Assembly: GCA_024638475.1 (NCBI GenBank)
Contig: JAHEKG010000008.1
Location: 1-33,302 of the forward strand
Length of the DNA stretch: 33,302 nucleotides
Reading direction: 5' to 3'
Source of the DNA: Rhodospirillales bacterium
GTDB taxonomy: Bacteria; Pseudomonadota; Gammaproteobacteria; Steroidobacterales; JAHEKG01
The notes under the pieces were generated by a model. It saw nothing but the letters and a program-made list of their open reading frames with translations. It was not told the origin of the DNA and did no database searches. Positions 1 to 7,786 of the stretch are shown here, piece by piece; the stretch's first letter is position 1; every line of letters starts with the position of its first letter. A program made the position numbers and the translations under genes.

Positions 1-696
1 TTCGTCGGCGTCGCCCTCGAACCAACGAAACCCGGCGGACCAGCGACTGTCCAGAGAGAAAAATGGCCGTGTTAAGTTGAGTTCTTTAGTTTTACCGTCG
101 TCGGCATCGACGTAGGCCAGCCCGAGCCCGACTCGGGTGCGGGCAAGGTTGCGGTTGCCATAAATGACACCGATCGAGGTCCGGTCGAAGTTCTTGCGTC
201 GTTGCAGCGTCAGCGCGGCCCCGGTGCCCAGCAGATTGAGCTCCTCGATCTCTAGCCTGGTGCGATTCTCGCCACCCGATCTTTGAACTGAGACACTAGG
301 CGTCAGTGTCCAGAGCTCACGCGTCGTGACGGTGATTTCCACGATGCCGTCCCGGTACGCGGTCGGTATGATAGCGGCTTCGTGTAGATACTTGTTCTGG
401 CGCAGCAGCCGCTCTGTCTCTTCCAGTTTGCGCTGTTCGAAGAGATCGCCGCTACGGAAAGTCAGTTGCGCCGCAATGACGGACTGCTGAGTCGGTATGT
501 GGAAGCGATTGAGTTGACGGTAGAACCAACGGTTTTCCCGTTCATCGTTCGTATCAAAAATCGGCTGGATGTTGTAATGAATCCTGCCGATGATGGCCCC
601 GTCGGCTTCCAGTTGTGCGGGGCTAGGCAAAGTCGCCGCCTGGCCCCAGGCTGGCCATGAAAGAACGGCAAGCATCGCCAATCGACTCAACAACAT
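1..696 (-). CDS. POTRA-domain outer-membrane beta-barrel protein, C-terminus off window
   Basis: This reading frame is open from an ATG at 696 to the window edge and is absent from the ORF track because it has no stop here. The start has GGAG six bases upstream. The 232 visible residues begin with a signal peptide (MLLSRLAMLAVLSWPAWGQA). A region of about residues 35-125 follows that resembles POTRA repeats, with the pattern RSGDLFEQRKLEETERLLRQ and then a short beta segment ending VTTRELWTLTP. From about residue 130, alternating hydrophobic/polar strands (SVSVQRSGGENRTRLEIEE) look like the start of a BamA/TamA/ShlB-type barrel. By family knowledge such proteins insert or export substrates at the outer membrane. 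Which subfamily it belongs to cannot be decided without the rest of the barrel. Confidence 0.68.
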   Translation of the reverse strand, partial: MLLSRLAMLAVLSWPAWGQAATLPSPAQLEADGAIIGRIHYNIQPIFDTNDERENRWFYRQLNRFHIPTQQSVIAAQLTFRSGDLFEQRKLEETERLLRQNKYLHEAAIIPTAYRDGIVEITVTTRELWTLTPSVSVQRSGGENRTRLEIEELNLLGTGAALTLQRRKNFDRTSIGVIYGNRNLARTRVGLGLAYVDADDGKTKELNLTRPFFSLDSRWSAGFRWFEGDADE

Positions 697-750
697 AGGT
701 GCTCCAGGCACTCGGATCTTTACTTAGGGATAGATAGTGGTTGCTACGAT

Positions 751-1377
751 CTAGGCGCCGCCATCATCTTGGTCAAACATCTGGAGAAAAGTAGCCTCAT
801 CTTGTGCACCGGAGAAACCTCGCCGTTGGTCGAAGATGAACGTCGGTACACCGTTGATGCCGTTGACGCGCGCCTGCTCCGATCGCTCGGCAACCGCCGC
901 TTGCAGCGCAGCGTCGTCGATTGCGGCGCTGGCGAGTGCCGTATCTACATGCAGTTCGGCGGCAATCTCGATCAACACGTCGCGGCTGCCTATGTCTCGC
1001 CCTTCCTCGAAGAAAGCCCGTAATACACGCTCCTGAACGGCGTTCTGGGTAGCACCCTCGAAGGCGCTGATCAAACAATGCGAAAGTCGCGTATTCGGTT
1101 GAATTTTTATGGCCTCGAAGTCAAACGCAATATCGAGATCCGCGCCGATCCCCTTGAGTTGTTCCACCATGGCCTGGATTCGTCCGTCGTCACCGAATTT
1201 CTGGGCATAGTAGGTCTTGCGGTCAACGCCCGCGCTGGGCACGTCCGGATTGAGTTGGAATGGGTGCCAATGCACTTCGAAATCCGATTCTGGTCGCAGG
1301 GCCATGGCGCGCTCCAACCGGCGCTTGCCGACGAAACACCAGGGACAAACAGTATCCGAGACAACATCGATGCGCAT
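751..1377 (-). CDS. DsbA family oxidoreductase, FrnE-like
   Basis: The 208-residue protein opens with a beta strand and a CPWC redox motif (C11, C14) followed by FVGKRRLERAM, the hallmark of the FrnE / 2-hydroxychromene-2-carboxylate isomerase branch of the DsbA thioredoxin fold. Near the C-terminus NGINGVPTFIFDQRRGFSGAQ carries the cis-proline (VPTF) and the FSGAQ motif typical of this family. There is no signal peptide, so it is predicted to be cytoplasmic, unlike periplasmic DsbA. AGGAG lies seven bases before the ATG. Family members act as thiol-disulfide oxidoreductases or glutathione-dependent isomerases; the substrate is unknown. It follows the MDR reductase on the same strand after a 28-base gap, so the two are probably co-transcribed. 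Confidence 0.9.
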   Translation of the reverse strand: MRIDVVSDTVCPWCFVGKRRLERAMALRPESDFEVHWHPFQLNPDVPSAGVDRKTYYAQKFGDDGRIQAMVEQLKGIGADLDIAFDFEAIKIQPNTRLSHCLISAFEGATQNAVQERVLRAFFEEGRDIGSRDVLIEIAAELHVDTALASAAIDDAALQAAVAERSEQARVNGINGVPTFIFDQRRGFSGAQDEATFLQMFDQDDGGA

Positions 1378-1405
1378 GTGTTTCTCCTAGAGTTAGCTGC
1401 CGATT

Positions 1406-2389
1406 CTACGCGGCCATCGTTAGGATAACTTTACCTTCGCGTTCTGCGCCACGCCGCCCCGCATGCGCCACGGCATCCTTGACCTGTTCCAATGGATAAC
1501 TCGCCGCGATTCTTGCACGCAGGATCCCGCTTTCGAACAACCGATTGATTTCCGCATAGACCTGGCGGACTTGTTCGGGTGTGCGGTCCGCGAACTGATA
1601 CGCTGTGTAAAAGCCCTTTAAAGTAAGTTTGCGAAACCACATCATCGATGAATGGACCATGCAGGGTTCGCCGGTCAGCATCCCATAGGCCAGGATCGTG
1701 CCACCCTCGGCCAGGCACTCACCTAGCCGTGCAGTCGCCATGCCGTTAACGGCATCGACTCCCAGCAGGATGCTGGCGTCGTCAGTCGCGGCTTTCACGC
1801 GTTGAGCGAGATCGTCGCCATCCAACATGACAACGTCGCCGCCTAGCGCCTCTAGCTCCGGGATCAGTTCCGGTCGGCGCACGACGTTGATTGTCCGAAT
1901 GCCCAGTGAGTGGGCAATCTCGATCAGGTAACGTCCGCAATTGGAGTTGGCGGCGTTTTGAATGATCCAGTCTCCTGGCTGAACTCCAAAATCTTTGACG
2001 ATCAAGTAAGAAGTTGGAGCATTGATCGGGAGTAGTGCAAGTTGGATCGCATCGCCAGCGGGCGCCGGCAGTAAGTCGGCCGCGGGTAGCACGACTTTCT
2101 CCCGCCACGATGGACAACCCATCGGCAGAAACACACGGTCTCCCGGTGCATGGCTCCCGACGTGTTCGCCGAGCGCGGTTACCTTACCAACGCCCTCGAA
2201 TCCGGGGATCGCAGGCAGCGGGACCTGAAAACTTTCCTTGCCTTGCATGCAATACAGGTCGGCCAAGTGAATCGGCGCAGCCTCTATGCTGATCAATACT
2301 TCATTCGGGCCGGGCTCTGGATCCGCTAGATCCACCACGGTAACCACATTCTCTGGATTACCGTGTTTTGCGTATTGTGCGGCGCGCAT
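1406..2389 (-). CDS. MDR-family zinc-type reductase / quinone or 2-enoyl reductase-like
   Basis: This 327-residue protein belongs to the medium-chain dehydrogenase/reductase superfamily. The N-terminal GroES-like domain includes AIPGFEGVGKVTALGEHV. A Rossmann region in the middle contains IIQNAANSNCGRYLIEIAHSLG. The QNAANSNCG version of the nucleotide-binding turn, with no zinc-ligand cysteine cluster, is characteristic of the MECR/ETR branch (trans-2-enoyl reductase or quinone oxidoreductase-like) rather than of zinc alcohol dehydrogenases. It likely uses NADPH to reduce an activated double bond, but the substrate is not evident. A GAGGGC site lies six bases before the ATG. It heads a two-gene unit with the FrnE-like protein. 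Confidence 0.85.
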   Translation of the reverse strand: MRAAQYAKHGNPENVVTVVDLADPEPGPNEVLISIEAAPIHLADLYCMQGKESFQVPLPAIPGFEGVGKVTALGEHVGSHAPGDRVFLPMGCPSWREKVVLPAADLLPAPAGDAIQLALLPINAPTSYLIVKDFGVQPGDWIIQNAANSNCGRYLIEIAHSLGIRTINVVRRPELIPELEALGGDVVMLDGDDLAQRVKAATDDASILLGVDAVNGMATARLGECLAEGGTILAYGMLTGEPCMVHSSMMWFRKLTLKGFYTAYQFADRTPEQVRQVYAEINRLFESGILRARIAASYPLEQVKDAVAHAGRRGAEREGKVILTMAA

Positions 2390-2491
2390 ACAATGCCCTC
2401 GATTGTTCTTTGAGGCTGCCCTCGGCGGAGGATCTTACCGCTCTCATGGTACTATGCCCCACCTTTTTTGGGTAACGGCCGGGGTAGGAAA

Positions 2492-3157
2492 GTGGCGAGC
2501 TATTCTTTGTGGGCCTACGTTCATATTTTGTTGTTCGTGTTCTGGTTGGGGGCGGATGTCGGGGTATTTGTCGCGGCAGCCTACGCTAAGAACGACAAAC
2601 TCAGCTTCGAGACGCGGGCCACCCTGCTGAAATTAGCCGGTTTTGTAGATCTCTTCCCGCGAATCAGTTTTGCGATCATGCTGCCCGTCGGTTTGCATCT
2701 CGTCACCCTCACCGGCATTTACGCCATCACTCCCGCGCTGCAGCTAATCGCCTGGTTGGTGGCGCTGGCGTGGGTAGTGCTCATCCTCGTCTCGTATGTA
2801 CGCGAGGGTAGCGAGCTTGCCGCCAAACTGGGGCAGATCCAAAACGCTTTCTTGACGATCGCGGGATTATTTTTTATTGGCCTCGGCCTGTTGTCGCTGT
2901 TGAACGCCGAGCCTTTTGCGCAAGGTTGGTTTGCTTTGAAAATGCTATTGTTCGGCTGCGTATTTTTCGCCGCCCTGGCAATCGACTACTGCTTCCGGCC
3001 CATGTTTGCGCCGTTCATGGCCATCGGCACCGAAGGGTCCACGCCAGAACGCGAAGCGGCCGTCACGCAGGCCATCAATCGCACCCTCGTTAGCGTGATA
3101 ACCCTGTATGTGCTGATCGCCGTGATTGCCTTTCTCGGCACGACTAAGCCGTTTTAA
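2492..3157 (+). CDS. uncharacterised integral membrane protein
   Basis: The protein has about 221 residues and several hydrophobic segments (YVHILLFVFWLGADVGVFVAA, IMLPVGLHLVTLTGIYAI, LIAWLVALAWVVLILV, LTIAGLFFIGLGLLSLL, MLLFGCVFFAALAIDY, VSVITLYVLIAVIAFLG). It is therefore a polytopic inner-membrane protein of five to six helices. Histidines inside helices (VHILL, GLHLV) are arranged as in small heme-binding membrane proteins such as the CopD/DUF2269 type, but that is only an analogy. The ORF track starts at a TTG at 2468. I prefer the GTG at 2492 because GGGG lies seven bases upstream and the protein then starts directly before the first helix. It is convergent with the molybdenum hydroxylase genes. 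No function is assigned. Confidence 0.75.
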   Translation: MASYSLWAYVHILLFVFWLGADVGVFVAAAYAKNDKLSFETRATLLKLAGFVDLFPRISFAIMLPVGLHLVTLTGIYAITPALQLIAWLVALAWVVLILVSYVREGSELAAKLGQIQNAFLTIAGLFFIGLGLLSLLNAEPFAQGWFALKMLLFGCVFFAALAIDYCFRPMFAPFMAIGTEGSTPEREAAVTQAINRTLVSVITLYVLIAVIAFLGTTKPF

Positions 3158-3187
3158 AGTTCGGCCCCGGGGGCTGCGCAACGCTGG

Positions 3188-5425
3188 CTAAGCCAACCGG
3201 ACGCCGGAACTCAACAGCGGCAATTCCCGAATCCTAATCCCGCTCGCGGCGAAGATGGCGTTGCAGACGGCCGGTGCTACCGGCGGCAGCGCGGGCTCGC
3301 CCAGCCCGCTCGGCGGGTAGTCGCTGTCTATAAAATGCACGTCTACCTGCGGGGCCTGCGGCATGCGCAGCATCGGATACTGGTGAAAATTCGCTTCTTG
3401 GATGCGGCCCTTGCTGACGTTGAGCTTTTGACCGGCCATTGCGCTGATGCCGTCGATCACAGCGCCCTGGCATTGGCTTTCGGCGCCACTGAGGTTGACA
3501 ATCGGCCCGACGTCGGCGGCTACGGTCACCCTATCGATCGTCACCGTTTTTTCGTTGACGGTGACTTCGGCGACTTCGGCGATGTGGCCCGCATGGGAGA
3601 AATGGAAAGCAAGTCCCAGGCCCTTGTTGGCCGGTAGCTCGCGGCCCCAGCCGGCTGCCTGTGCTGCGTGGCGAATGACGCCCGCCGCCCGACCCGTATG
3701 CAACGCGCCCGCGTTCCCCGATTCTAGCCAGCGGGGTTCGCCCATGATCTCCAACAAGAATTCCAAGTGGTCCCGATTCGCCGCCGTCGCCAATTCTTGG
3801 ATAAAGCTTTGTACCGCGAAGGCGATGCCGTTTGACCCCGGTGCTCGCCACGGCCCCGTTGGCACCTTTAGTGGCATGAGCGTTTGGGTGATGCGGGTAT
3901 TGTCGACGAGTGGGGCGGGGAACTCCGTTGCGCGGATGCCGCCGCCGGAAACGGGGCGGTCGCCGTCGCTGGAAAAGCTGATGAGGTGATCCTCCCAGCC
4001 GCTCAGCTTGCCCGCACTATCGACTGCGCCTTTGAGGCTGTGAAATCCTGCCACGCGGTAAAAGTCGTGGGCCATGTCGTCTTCGCGCGTCCATTGTAAC
4101 TTAATGGGCAGCCCGCTGTGCTTCGAAATGGCTGCAGCTTCGCACATCCAATCGTTGATCAATCGACGCCCAAACCCGCCGCCGATGCGGGTTTGATGGA
4201 TCGTCACCTGGCTTTCGTCGAGACCCAACAGTTCCGCGACATTGCTAAGCCCGCGGCCGGGTGTTTGGGTTGGTGCCCATAGCTCGATTTGTCCGTCGCG
4301 ATACCAGGCGGTGCAGTTTTGCGGTTCCAATGGGGCGTGGCTGAGGAACGGATAGCTATAGAATGCTTCGAGTCTTACGGCCGCATTGGCGATTGCTCGT
4401 TGGCTATTGCCTCGGCGCACGATTTCGGTGTCGCCGTGGCGTTGCGACAGCGCCTGCGCTTCGCGTTCGAAACTCTCCGAATCATCGCAACACGCATCAG
4501 TTTCATCCCATTCCACTTCCAGCGCGCGGCGGGCCTTGATGGCCGACCAGGTCGAGTCGGCGACGATGGCGATTCCGGGCATGAGCTGTTGGACGTTGTT
4601 GTTGCCTTCCAGCACGAACGCGTCAATGACCCCGTCAACAGCCTTGACGGCATCCAGGTTAGCCGTTTTGATTCGGCCCCCGGTGGCGGGGCACTTCACG
4701 TAAGTGGCGTAGCGGGCATTGTCGATGGCTTTATCGATGCCGAATAATGGTTGACCGGTCACGAGGGCGTGATTATCAACCCCGGTAATGCGCTCGCCCA
4801 GCAGATGGTATTGGTCCGGTTGCTTTAACGGCACCGACTCGGGTGCGGGGATCGGGAATGTTGCCGCCAGGGCCGCGACGTCGCCATAGGCCAGCTTGCG
4901 GCCGCTATCTGTGTGCACGACAAAGCTCGACTCCGTGTTGCAACTGTTGGCATCGACGCCCCAGCGGTCGGCCGCCGCCGCCACCAGCAGCACTCTCCCC
5001 GTGGCGCCGGCGCGGCGGAGCGTGTCCCAGTTAAGGCGCACCGACATTGAGCCACCGGCAAACTGGCTGCCATAGGTGGCCTCGTCGGTCGCCGCCTGTT
5101 CTACGGTTACAGTCGACCAGTCCGCATCCAATTCTTCGGCGAGGATCATGCCGAAGGCCGTCTTGATACCCTGGCCGATCTCGGGGTTCTTAGACACTAG
5201 CGTGATCTTGTTGTCGGTACCGATGCGCAGATAGGCGTTGGGTGCGAAGGCGTCGGCATTGTTGGCGCTGGCACCGCGCGGTAGCGCGAAGCTCAGCATT
5301 AAGCCGCCGCCTACCGCTGCACTCGCCTGTAAGAACGTGCGTCGGGACAGGTCTGTGGCCGGTTTTTCCGGGCTGGGCAGCTCGTCTAGAAACGCCGCCA
5401 GGGTGTCCGTGTAGTGAGCGCTCAT
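3188..5425 (-). CDS. xanthine-dehydrogenase-family molybdopterin subunit, isoquinoline 1-oxidoreductase beta-like
   Basis: This is the large molybdopterin-binding subunit (745 residues) of an IorB-type hydroxylase. The N-terminus carries a twin-arginine signal, SRRTFLQASAAVGGG followed by a hydrophobic stretch and ASA, so the complex is predicted to be exported folded to the periplasm. The IGGGFGRRL motif is the molybdopterin-contacting loop. GLGEPALPPVAPAVCNAI near the C-terminus contains the conserved glutamate of the active site. Family enzymes hydroxylate N-heterocycles or oxidise aldehydes, passing electrons to a cytochrome or the quinone pool. The ATG overlaps the stop of the 2Fe-2S subunit gene (TAATG), a strong sign of coupled expression. 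The substrate cannot be read from sequence; 'isoquinoline' is a family label. Confidence 0.92.
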   Translation of the reverse strand: MSAHYTDTLAAFLDELPSPEKPATDLSRRTFLQASAAVGGGLMLSFALPRGASANNADAFAPNAYLRIGTDNKITLVSKNPEIGQGIKTAFGMILAEELDADWSTVTVEQAATDEATYGSQFAGGSMSVRLNWDTLRRAGATGRVLLVAAAADRWGVDANSCNTESSFVVHTDSGRKLAYGDVAALAATFPIPAPESVPLKQPDQYHLLGERITGVDNHALVTGQPLFGIDKAIDNARYATYVKCPATGGRIKTANLDAVKAVDGVIDAFVLEGNNNVQQLMPGIAIVADSTWSAIKARRALEVEWDETDACCDDSESFEREAQALSQRHGDTEIVRRGNSQRAIANAAVRLEAFYSYPFLSHAPLEPQNCTAWYRDGQIELWAPTQTPGRGLSNVAELLGLDESQVTIHQTRIGGGFGRRLINDWMCEAAAISKHSGLPIKLQWTREDDMAHDFYRVAGFHSLKGAVDSAGKLSGWEDHLISFSSDGDRPVSGGGIRATEFPAPLVDNTRITQTLMPLKVPTGPWRAPGSNGIAFAVQSFIQELATAANRDHLEFLLEIMGEPRWLESGNAGALHTGRAAGVIRHAAQAAGWGRELPANKGLGLAFHFSHAGHIAEVAEVTVNEKTVTIDRVTVAADVGPIVNLSGAESQCQGAVIDGISAMAGQKLNVSKGRIQEANFHQYPMLRMPQAPQVDVHFIDSDYPPSGLGEPALPPVAPAVCNAIFAASGIRIRELPLLSSGVRLA

Positions 5426-5889
5426 TATGCCTTCCCACTCTTCGCGGCGGTGTGAATCGCCGCTCGAATCCTAAGATAGGTGCCGCAGCGGCAGATGTTG
5501 CCCGACATGGCGCGATCGATATCGGCATCGGTGGGGTTTGGAGTCTCCGCCAAGAGTGCGGCGGCCGACATGATTTGCCCCGACTGACAATAACCGCATT
5601 GCGGGACATCATGGTCGATCCAAGCCTGTTGGAGCGGATGCAACCGTTCCCCATCGGCGAGGCCCTCAATGGTGGTGATTTGGCGGCCTTGTGCCGCGGA
5701 AACAGGAGTGGAGCAGGATCTTATTGCGGTGCCATCCAGATGTACTGTGCAGGCGCCGCATTGTGCGATGCCGCAACCGAATTTGGTGCCGACTAGTCCG
5801 ATTCGGTCGCGCAGTGCCCACAGCAAGGGCATTGTTTCGTCGATATCGCCAAGATCGTGTTGGGTGCCGTTTACCGATATTGTCGTCAT
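5425..5889 (-). CDS. (2Fe-2S)-binding subunit of molybdenum hydroxylase, IorA-like
   Basis: The 154-residue protein has two iron-sulfur cluster sites in order. The plant-ferredoxin-type cluster has C39, C44, C47 and C59 ([15 protein letters not shown]). The helical-bundle cluster has C98, C101, C133 and C135 (CGYCQSG and ICRCGTY). This is the standard architecture of the small subunit of IorAB-type hydroxylases, which relays electrons from the molybdenum centre. It has no signal peptide of its own and would be carried across the membrane by the TAT signal of its partner. AAGGAG sits seven bases before the ATG. No FAD subunit and no XdhC-like maturation gene is adjacent. Confidence 0.94.
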   Translation of the reverse strand: MTTISVNGTQHDLGDIDETMPLLWALRDRIGLVGTKFGCGIAQCGACTVHLDGTAIRSCSTPVSAAQGRQITTIEGLADGERLHPLQQAWIDHDVPQCGYCQSGQIMSAAALLAETPNPTDADIDRAMSGNICRCGTYLRIRAAIHTAAKSGKA

Positions 5890-5956
5890 TGGGGACTCCT
5901 TGGGTCGTACCTTGGAGTTTACAACGATCCGGCCGCCAGTGGATGCTGGCTAGCGT

Positions 5957-6658
5957 TTAACCGGTGCCTGCTTCCGGTAGCGTGAGCCGCGGCACCCCGC
6001 CGAACCGCCGCTCGCGGCGTTGAAATTCCTCGAGCGCAGCCAGCAATGCGGGTTCGTCGAAGTCTGGCCAATAGGTGTCGGTGAAGAGCAGCTCGGCATA
6101 TGCACTTTCCCATAGCAGGAAATCGCTGAGCCGGCGCTCACCCCCCGTGCGGATCAGCAAGTCCACGGGGGTAATGTCTCCGGAGGAGTGGATGGCCTCC
6201 GCGAGACAAGACGAGAAGGCCTTGTCGGGATGAGCGGCGTGGATGCTGGCGGCGCGCTCGATGGCCTCGCGGCCTGAATAGTCGATGGCGAGCCGCAGCC
6301 GCAGGCTCGAACCCTGCTCGGTTGCCGCCTCCGCATTGGCGATCGTCTGCACTAGGCTGCGGTCCAAGCGGTCACGACGACCGATGATCGATACTTGCAC
6401 GCCGTTGTCGGCGCACTCCGCTGTCTCGCTGATGAGGTGGCGTTTGAGCAGGCGCATCAAGTTGCGCACCTCGTCGGCGGGCCGCGACCAGTTATCAGAG
6501 GAAAACGCGTACAAGGTAAGGATATCGACGGCCTCGCGGGTAGCGGTCCTGACCACCTCACGGACAGCCTGTGCGCCGCGCCGGTGTCCCTGGGCCCGGG
6601 TCAACCCCCGCTGGGTTGCCCAACGGCCATTACCGTCCATGATAATTCCTACATGCAT
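5957..6658 (-). CDS. cis-prenyltransferase (UppS family), probable paralogue
   Basis: The 233-residue protein shows the cis-prenyltransferase motifs in order: HVGIIMDGNGRWA at the N-terminus (catalytic Asp and phosphate-binding loop), LTLYAFSSDNWSRP, a RxxRL region, and DLLIRTGGERRLSDFLLW followed by AYAELLFTDTYWPDFD. Such enzymes condense isopentenyl diphosphate onto an allylic diphosphate to make Z-polyprenyl diphosphates. The start at 6658 (MHVGI) has AGGGGGC five bases upstream and fits the family; the ORF-track start adds 11 unlikely residues. The usual NYGGR segment reads DYSGREAI here. The normal uppS neighbours (frr, cdsA, dxr) are absent. Both points suggest a specialised paralogue rather than the housekeeping enzyme. 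Confidence 0.88.
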   Translation of the reverse strand: MHVGIIMDGNGRWATQRGLTRAQGHRRGAQAVREVVRTATREAVDILTLYAFSSDNWSRPADEVRNLMRLLKRHLISETAECADNGVQVSIIGRRDRLDRSLVQTIANAEAATEQGSSLRLRLAIDYSGREAIERAASIHAAHPDKAFSSCLAEAIHSSGDITPVDLLIRTGGERRLSDFLLWESAYAELLFTDTYWPDFDEPALLAALEEFQRRERRFGGVPRLTLPEAGTG

Positions 6659-6702
6659 GCTAGCCCCCTGTCTCCCAAAACGGCAGCCCAATATACTTGC
6701 GA

Positions 6703-7080
6703 CTAACTATCGCGCGCGGCTTGGATAAGCGCTTCCATGTGCTTTAGATAGCGGGCGAAGGCCCGTCTGCCCTTGGCGGTTAATCGATACTCGGTGCGCG
6801 GTAGTCGGTGCGAGAAACTCTTCCGACAGCCGATGAATCCTGCGTCCTCAAGTTTCCGGGCATGGGTGCTCAGGTTGCCATCGCTGGTCTTGAGTAGCTG
6901 TTTGAGTTCAGCGAAGCTCATCTTGTCCGTGACGCTAAGGCCACTCATGATGCCAAGACGGAGCCGATCGTAGATCAGTCGCTCCTCATGGTTTGCCTCC
7001 GTATTCAAGTGGCCGGCTACCAACCCCAGTCGCTGCGGCTGCGTCGGCTCGTCGCGATCTTTGCGGCGAGGCTTAGCCAC
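6703..7080 (-). CDS. winged-helix transcriptional regulator (HTH_34 type)
   Basis: This is a small DNA-binding protein (about 125 residues). The core RLRLGIMSGLSVTDKMSFAELKQLLKTSDGNLSTHARKLEDAGFI is a winged helix of the MarR/ArsR-like HTH_34 family, with the recognition helix around SDGNLSTHARKLEDAG and a wing ending in TEYRLTAKGRRAF. The track starts it at a TTG (7083); I use the next codon, GTG at 7080. The gene overlaps the end of the upstream membrane-protein gene by 8 bases, so the two form a translationally coupled unit. In other proteobacteria this family is commonly found beside a small membrane protein. The regulated target is not known. Confidence 0.82.
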   Translation of the reverse strand: MAKPRRKDRDEPTQPQRLGLVAGHLNTEANHEERLIYDRLRLGIMSGLSVTDKMSFAELKQLLKTSDGNLSTHARKLEDAGFIGCRKSFSHRLPRTEYRLTAKGRRAFARYLKHMEALIQAARDS

Positions 7081-7690
7081 CAAACCGCTTCACGATAATG
7101 AGACCCAAGCCGAGATGAAAAACTCCGAAGCCTAGCGCAAGCATGGGTAGCGCCCAGCCGGCCGGCATGAATACCGTGATAGCGCCCAGGCCCATGAAGG
7201 CCAAGCCGGCCAGCGTAACTGGCACGATGGAGAAAACACCGCTGGTAGCCAGCGCGGCGCCATAGGACAGCAACCATATGCCGACAATGACTTCCCTAGG
7301 TGTCGTGCCACTTAGCGCGACCGTCAATATCGCGCCCATCATGATGGGCGGTGTCAGCGTCAGGAAAAACCGCCGAGCCACCTGATGCTGCAGGCTAGAG
7401 CCCTGCGCTTTGGCTTTGGCGGACATTAGGGGCATGTTCAAGCCAACGGCGGCTAGCGCGCTAGTGACGCAGATGATCAGCCAAGCATGCGACAGCTGTG
7501 GAATGGCCGCGATGCTCGCTGCTACCAACGCGATTCCACCCATCACGATGCAGCCGCGTCCGGATACGGATGTGAAACCTTGGGCGGTTTCCATGGTATC
7601 GCGGATATAACGCAGCATGGCTACGGCGCTGCCGTCTATGGATGCGGTAGGGCGGTTATTGGAGACTGCGCTGGATGGATCGGACGCCAT
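7073..7690 (-). CDS. uncharacterised membrane protein paired with winged-helix regulator
   Basis: The 205-residue protein begins with a roughly 45-residue polar region and then has about five hydrophobic helices (CIVMGGIALVAASIAAI, AWLIICVTSALAAVGL, FFLTLTPPIMMGAILTVAL, IVGIWLLSYGAALATSGVFSIVPV, LAGLAFMGLGAITVFMPAGWALPMLALGFGVFHLGLG). It is an inner-membrane protein with no catalytic motif I recognise. The ATG at 7690 lies just downstream of a good sigma70-like promoter, and the regulator gene follows with an 8-base overlap. The regulator plus membrane protein arrangement suggests that the membrane partner senses or modulates something for the regulator, but this is inference. Confidence 0.78.
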   Translation of the reverse strand: MASDPSSAVSNNRPTASIDGSAVAMLRYIRDTMETAQGFTSVSGRGCIVMGGIALVAASIAAIPQLSHAWLIICVTSALAAVGLNMPLMSAKAKAQGSSLQHQVARRFFLTLTPPIMMGAILTVALSGTTPREVIVGIWLLSYGAALATSGVFSIVPVTLAGLAFMGLGAITVFMPAGWALPMLALGFGVFHLGLGLIIVKRFGG

Positions 7691-7701
7691 AAGTAGGCGT
7701 C

Positions 7702-7729
7702 ACAATAGCGGCTGCGTCTATCTTGTCAA
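7702..7729 (-). promoter_or_regulatory. sigma70-type promoter for membrane protein/regulator pair
   Basis: Reading the minus strand, a perfect -35 hexamer TTGACA (7729-7724) is followed after 16 bases by TATTGT (7707-7702), which matches four of six positions of the -10 consensus. It lies 11 bases upstream of the ATG at 7690, so the leader would be very short. It marks the two-gene unit as transcribed separately from nadA-nadB. Confidence 0.5.
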
Positions 7730-7786
7730 GTACTTTGCAACATAAAGTCGATGGCAAAAAATGGCAAGCAAGGCATGATCTTGGAT

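Noticed and set aside
3158-3187. GGCCCCGGGGGC palindrome as a terminator between convergent genes
   Set aside because: The stem is short, with no clean loop and no T-tract.
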